This document shows, piece by piece, positions 29,428 through 32,153 of a DNA stretch of 32,153 bases. Each line of letters begins with the position of its first letter. Positions within the stretch are counted from its first letter, which is position 1. The DNA comes from CAYLNM01 sp964385045 (lineage in GTDB: Bacteria > Planctomycetota > Phycisphaerae > Phycisphaerales > SM1A02). Under the pieces are notes generated by a model that was given only the letters and a program-made list of their open reading frames with translations, was not told the origin of the DNA and searched no databases. The translations under genes were made by a program, and so were the position numbers. The stretch covers positions 1 through 32,153 of the forward strand of contig CAYLNM010000031.1 of assembly GCA_964385045.1 (NCBI GenBank), read 5' to 3'.

Positions 29428-30996
29428 TCAGCCCGACCGGCGGACGATGTCCCGGTATCGGTCACGGAAGGCTCGCGAGGCCAGCCTTCGCAGGGCCCCC
29501 TCGGGCGACTCGTCGCGATGCCAGAGCCCCGCCTCGGCGAAGCCCTCCCGCAGCCAGCCCGCCCGGATCGCGGTCACGTGCTCGTCCGTGTCGAGCGGCA
29601 GCGCCGTCCCCCCCGGGACCGGGATCGCCGGCATGGCGTCGAAGGCGACGAGCATCGCCTTCAGCTCCGGATCGTCGACGTCCTCGGCGGTGACGAGGTC
29701 CGCGGTCTCGGGGTACGCGGGATGGCTCGTGATCGCGGTCCACGCGGCGACGAGGTCCTCGTGGTTGTCCATCGCCATCGCCGCGAAGATCGGCGCGATC
29801 AGGGACCGGATGGCGCGATTCGGGGCCTCCACCGGGGCGGCGACCGCGAAGGGGTCCACCCGGTCGATCATCCGATCGCCGTAGCGGGCGTACATCGAGC
29901 GCACGATCGGCAGCCGGCGGAGCTCGAACCGGCGCGGTCCGAGGCCGCCCGCGGCCGCGCCCTCCTCGCTCGCCGGCAGCTGCCAGAGGCTCTGGCCCGC
30001 GTCGGTGAGGGTGAAGGCGACGAATCGCCGGGCGAGCTCGGGGTCGGGGGCGTTCCGCAGCACCGAGATCGGGTCGGGGTCGATGACCGTGGCCCCGGGC
30101 GGGTCGAGGTACCCGAGCCGGTCGGCGTCTCCCGCCTCCCGCATCGCCTGGGCCTGGAAGCGGCCGTAGAAGTCGATGCACACGCCCATCGCGGCGTCGC
30201 CCTGGGTGACGTCGGTGGGCGGCTTGAGGCTCGAGGCGCTGAAGTAGCGGGCGTTGGCCGCGGCCCGGCGCAGGATCCGCCACCCGTCCCGCCAGCCCTT
30301 GCGCTGCAGGATCGCGTCGAAGGCGGTCGTGATCGAGCCGGACTGGGCGGGGTTCACGAGGGCGACCCAGCCGCGGAGCCGCGGGTCGCAGAGGCCCTCC
30401 CAGCCGGCCGGGTCGACGACGGCCTCGCGCGGCACGCCGCGGGCGAGGGCCAGGGCGTCGCGGTTCCAGAGGATGCCGAAGCCCGACAGCGCGGTGCCGT
30501 ACCAGTGGCCCTCGGGGTCGTGCAGCGGCGTGTCGCCCACGAGCGGCGGCTCGCCGTAGATCTCGGCCACCCGATCGGGATCGAGGCCCGCGGGCACGCT
30601 GATCGAGACCGTCCGCTCCACGCCGTCCGGACCGGTGGCGGTGACCCCCCGCTGGAGGACCGAGTGCTCGTACGAGCCGCCGCCGAAGACGATGTCGGCG
30701 CTGCCGCCGGGCTCGCGGCCCTCCTCGATCGCGGCCTCGAACTGGGCCTGCAGCATCCGGCGGATCTCGCTCGTGCCGCCGGGGACCGACCAGACCACCG
30801 CGGCCGGCTCGCCGAACTCGCGCCGGTGCCAGGCCTCGAAGGCCTCCTTGAACTCGGCCCGGATCTGCTCGTTGTGCGGCGTGATCACGATCAGCCGCCG
30901 CGCGTCCTCCGGCGGCGACGGACGCGAGGGGCGCAGGGCGAGCGGCGCCCCCAGGACGACGAGCAGCAGGACGATCAGGACGGAGCGGCCGAGCAC
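29428..30996 (-). CDS. ABC-type extracellular solute-binding protein (iron-binding-like)
   Basis: A 522-residue exported protein. From GTG 30996 the N-terminus VLGRSVLIVLLLVVLGAPLA is one membrane segment without a clear cleavage site or lipobox, so it may stay anchored. The body has the periplasmic binding protein pattern: LIVITPHNEQIRAEFKEAFE, ADIVFGGGSYEH, GTALSGFGILWNRDAL, DPRLRGWVALVNPAQSGSI and ATVIDPDPISVLRNAPDP followed by FVAFTLTDAGQSLWQ. That resembles the Fe(3+)/spermidine-type binding proteins. At 522 residues it is longer than the usual 330-380, with an added C-terminal helical region (IRSLIAPIFAAMAMDNHEDL). No permease or ATPase is nearby. A TACCCT hexamer ends 6 nt before the GTG. 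Substrate unknown. Confidence 0.85.
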   Translation of the reverse strand: MLGRSVLIVLLLVVLGAPLALRPSRPSPPEDARRLIVITPHNEQIRAEFKEAFEAWHRREFGEPAAVVWSVPGGTSEIRRMLQAQFEAAIEEGREPGGSADIVFGGGSYEHSVLQRGVTATGPDGVERTVSISVPAGLDPDRVAEIYGEPPLVGDTPLHDPEGHWYGTALSGFGILWNRDALALARGVPREAVVDPAGWEGLCDPRLRGWVALVNPAQSGSITTAFDAILQRKGWRDGWRILRRAAANARYFSASSLKPPTDVTQGDAAMGVCIDFYGRFQAQAMREAGDADRLGYLDPPGATVIDPDPISVLRNAPDPELARRFVAFTLTDAGQSLWQLPASEEGAAAGGLGPRRFELRRLPIVRSMYARYGDRMIDRVDPFAVAAPVEAPNRAIRSLIAPIFAAMAMDNHEDLVAAWTAITSHPAYPETADLVTAEDVDDPELKAMLVAFDAMPAIPVPGGTALPLDTDEHVTAIRAGWLREGFAEAGLWHRDESPEGALRRLASRAFRDRYRDIVRRSG

Positions 30997-31002
30997 TGCC
31001 TG

Positions 31003-31008
31003 AGGGTA
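31003..31008 (-). promoter_or_regulatory. Candidate -10 element of the solute-binding protein gene
   Basis: TACCCT on the minus strand ends 6 nt before the GTG at 30996. If used, the message would be leaderless or nearly so. Confidence 0.3.
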
Positions 31009-31105
31009 GCGAGCACGCGGCGGCCGCGCGGCGAGGCGCGACGCCCCGGCCGAGCCGAGGCGGTGCGCGGCACCGCCGATCGCCGCCGGCGGTCGCCTCC
31101 GCCGC

Positions 31106-32068
31106 TCAGCGGAGCCCGACCCCGCGGCCGACGTCCTCGGCCAGCCGGGCCGCGGCTTCGGCGACCGCCGTCTCCCAGCCGCGGTCACCCGGATCCGTGG
31201 GGTAGGTGACCGAGCGGCTCGCGGTCACGACCGCGCCGCGGCCGTCGGGGTGGAAGCACGGCAGGACGTCGTCCACCCCGCCGCCCTGGGCCCCGTAGCC
31301 GGGCACGAGGAACAGTTGCTCCGGCATCCGCGCCCGCAGCCGGGCCGCGTCGCGCGGGCGGGTGGCCCCGACGACGGCCCCCAGGGCACTGAAGCCCGCG
31401 CCGCCGCGGCGGTCGCGACCGGCCTCCGCCACCAGCTCGGCGACCGCGTCCGCCACCGTGTCGCCGGCGGGCTCCGCGACCGCGCGGCCCTGCAGGCGGT
31501 CGCCGCCGGGATTGCTCGTCCGCACGAGGGCGAAGACGCCGAGGCCCGCCGCGAGCATCGGCTCGAGTCCATCGACGCCCAGGTAGGGGCTCGCGGTGGC
31601 CCAGTCGGCCCCCGCGCCCGCGGCGGCCGCGGCGTAGTGGGCGGCGGTGGTGCCGATGTCCCCGCGCTTCACGTCCAGCAGCACCTCGAGGCCGAGGGAG
31701 CGGGCCTCCGCGATCACCGCCTCGAGTGCGGCCACGCCGGGGGCACCGAACCGCTCGAAGCACGCCGACTGCGGCTTGACCGCGGGCACGTGGGGGGCGA
31801 CCGCGGCGAGCACGCGACGGGAGAAGTGCTCGATCGCGGCCGCCGCCTCCTCGCGGGTCGCCGCGTCCGGATCGCCCGGCCGCACGTCGTCCGGCAGCCG
31901 CCCGAGGACGGGATCGAGCCCGACGCAGACCGGGGCCCGCCGGCCGGCGATGCGGGCGATCAGGCGGTCGGCGGGGTGCGACGCCGCGGCGCCGTCGCGT
32001 TCGCGGGCCACCGAGGCGGACGCGGAGCCGGGGACCGGGGCGGCGGGACGGACGGCGGGATCGGACAC
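31106..32068 (-). CDS. pyrF: Orotidine 5'-phosphate decarboxylase, type 2
   Basis: Catalyses OMP to UMP, the last step of de novo pyrimidine synthesis. The 320-residue length and motifs fit the longer type 2 family: CVGLDPVLGRLP, AVKPQSACFERFG, LDVKRGDIGTTAAHY with catalytic Lys134, DWATASPYLGVDGLEPML, FALVRTSNPGG, GAVVGATRP, FLVPGYGAQGG and VTASRSVTYP. The first 30 residues are Ala/Pro/Ser-rich and outside the core. The GTG at 32068 and a GTG at 32011 are both possible starts. A TAGACT hexamer lies 29 nt upstream. Solitary gene, with 109 bp to the downstream solute-binding protein gene. Confidence 0.94.
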   Translation of the reverse strand: MSDPAVRPAAPVPGSASASVARERDGAAASHPADRLIARIAGRRAPVCVGLDPVLGRLPDDVRPGDPDAATREEAAAAIEHFSRRVLAAVAPHVPAVKPQSACFERFGAPGVAALEAVIAEARSLGLEVLLDVKRGDIGTTAAHYAAAAAGAGADWATASPYLGVDGLEPMLAAGLGVFALVRTSNPGGDRLQGRAVAEPAGDTVADAVAELVAEAGRDRRGGAGFSALGAVVGATRPRDAARLRARMPEQLFLVPGYGAQGGGVDDVLPCFHPDGRGAVVTASRSVTYPTDPGDRGWETAVAEAAARLAEDVGRGVGLR

Positions 32069-32097
32069 GCGCGGGCTCCGGGGGACGGATCGGGCCG

Positions 32098-32103
32098 AGT
32101 CTA
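32098..32103 (-). promoter_or_regulatory. Candidate -10 element of pyrF
   Basis: TAGACT on the minus strand, 29 nt before the GTG at 32068. No good -35 seen. The rest of the window end shows no gene. Confidence 0.3.
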
Positions 32104-32153
32104 CCGCCGGGCCCGCCGTAGAATCGCGCCGGCACGCGGTCCGTTCGCCCGCC

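Noticed and set aside
2..32153. Insertion sequence, prophage or integrated element next to the tRNA-Gly gene
   Set aside because: No transposase, integrase or terminal inverted repeats were found, and no copy of the tRNA 3' end was noticed downstream.

Overview
The window is a very GC-rich chromosomal segment that reads as a planctomycete, most likely of the Phycisphaerae. The grounds are the extreme GC bias, a CxxCGYxLRG...CPECG zinc-ribbon membrane protein, a PEP-CTERM-type secreted protein, a dockerin domain next to an ECF sigma factor, a VIT/vWA lipoprotein and a GatCAB amidotransferase. This assignment is inference; there is no rRNA marker. Nothing looks like an insertion sequence, prophage or CRISPR array. 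Base composition is uniform by eye, so the segment is probably core chromosome.

Layout. 1-2566 (+): the end of a probable gatC, gatA, and a ROK-family sugar kinase that lacks the usual zinc motif. 2661-3368 (-): a lipoprotein. 3548-6103 (+): a PgpH-type 7TM-HD phosphodiesterase. 6225-7792 (-): mutY translationally coupled to an Nfu N-domain protein. 7932-8003: tRNA-Gly(GCC) followed by a strong hairpin. 8203-12812 (-): a five-gene operon with 1-4 nt overlaps at every junction. In transcription order it runs ECF sigma factor, single-pass membrane protein with a two-repeat dockerin, small anchored cohesin-like protein, VIT/vWA lipoprotein, lipoprotein. 12900-15122 (-): a PAC2 protein, a 60-residue acidic protein and a P-domain/PEP-CTERM secreted protein. 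15448-17408 (+): a histidine kinase with an ethylene-receptor-like membrane domain, coupled to a single-domain response regulator. 17460-21046 (-): a secreted S9 peptidase coupled to a porin. 21363-24014 (+): a HAD phosphatase and a multi-pass glycosyltransferase-like protein. 23998-24465 (-): YtoQ. 24536-26682 (+): a zinc-ribbon membrane protein coupled to a chorismate mutase/prephenate dehydrogenase. 26840-32068 (-): superoxide dismutase, pyruvate kinase, an ABC-type solute-binding protein and OMP decarboxylase.

The two most interesting systems are the sigma/dockerin/cohesin-like/VIT-vWA operon and the ethylene-receptor-like two-component pair. In the first, a cytoplasmic regulator and a set of surface adhesion-type proteins are locked into one translationally coupled unit. 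The predicted dockerin and cohesin-like domains would meet on the outer face of the cytoplasmic membrane. In the second, the residues corresponding to ETR1 Asp25, Tyr32, Ile35, Pro36, Cys65 and His69 are all present with the same or nearly the same spacing. This suggests a copper-dependent small-molecule sensor.

Regulation. Several genes have a TANNNT hexamer ending only 4-13 nt before the chosen start, which suggests leaderless or near-leaderless transcripts. Others have clear purine-rich ribosome binding sites. Convergent gene pairs are separated by GC-rich hairpins without U-tracts. Short tandem repeats of 6, 9, 12 and 14 bp occur between genes and in Ala/Pro-rich protein tails.
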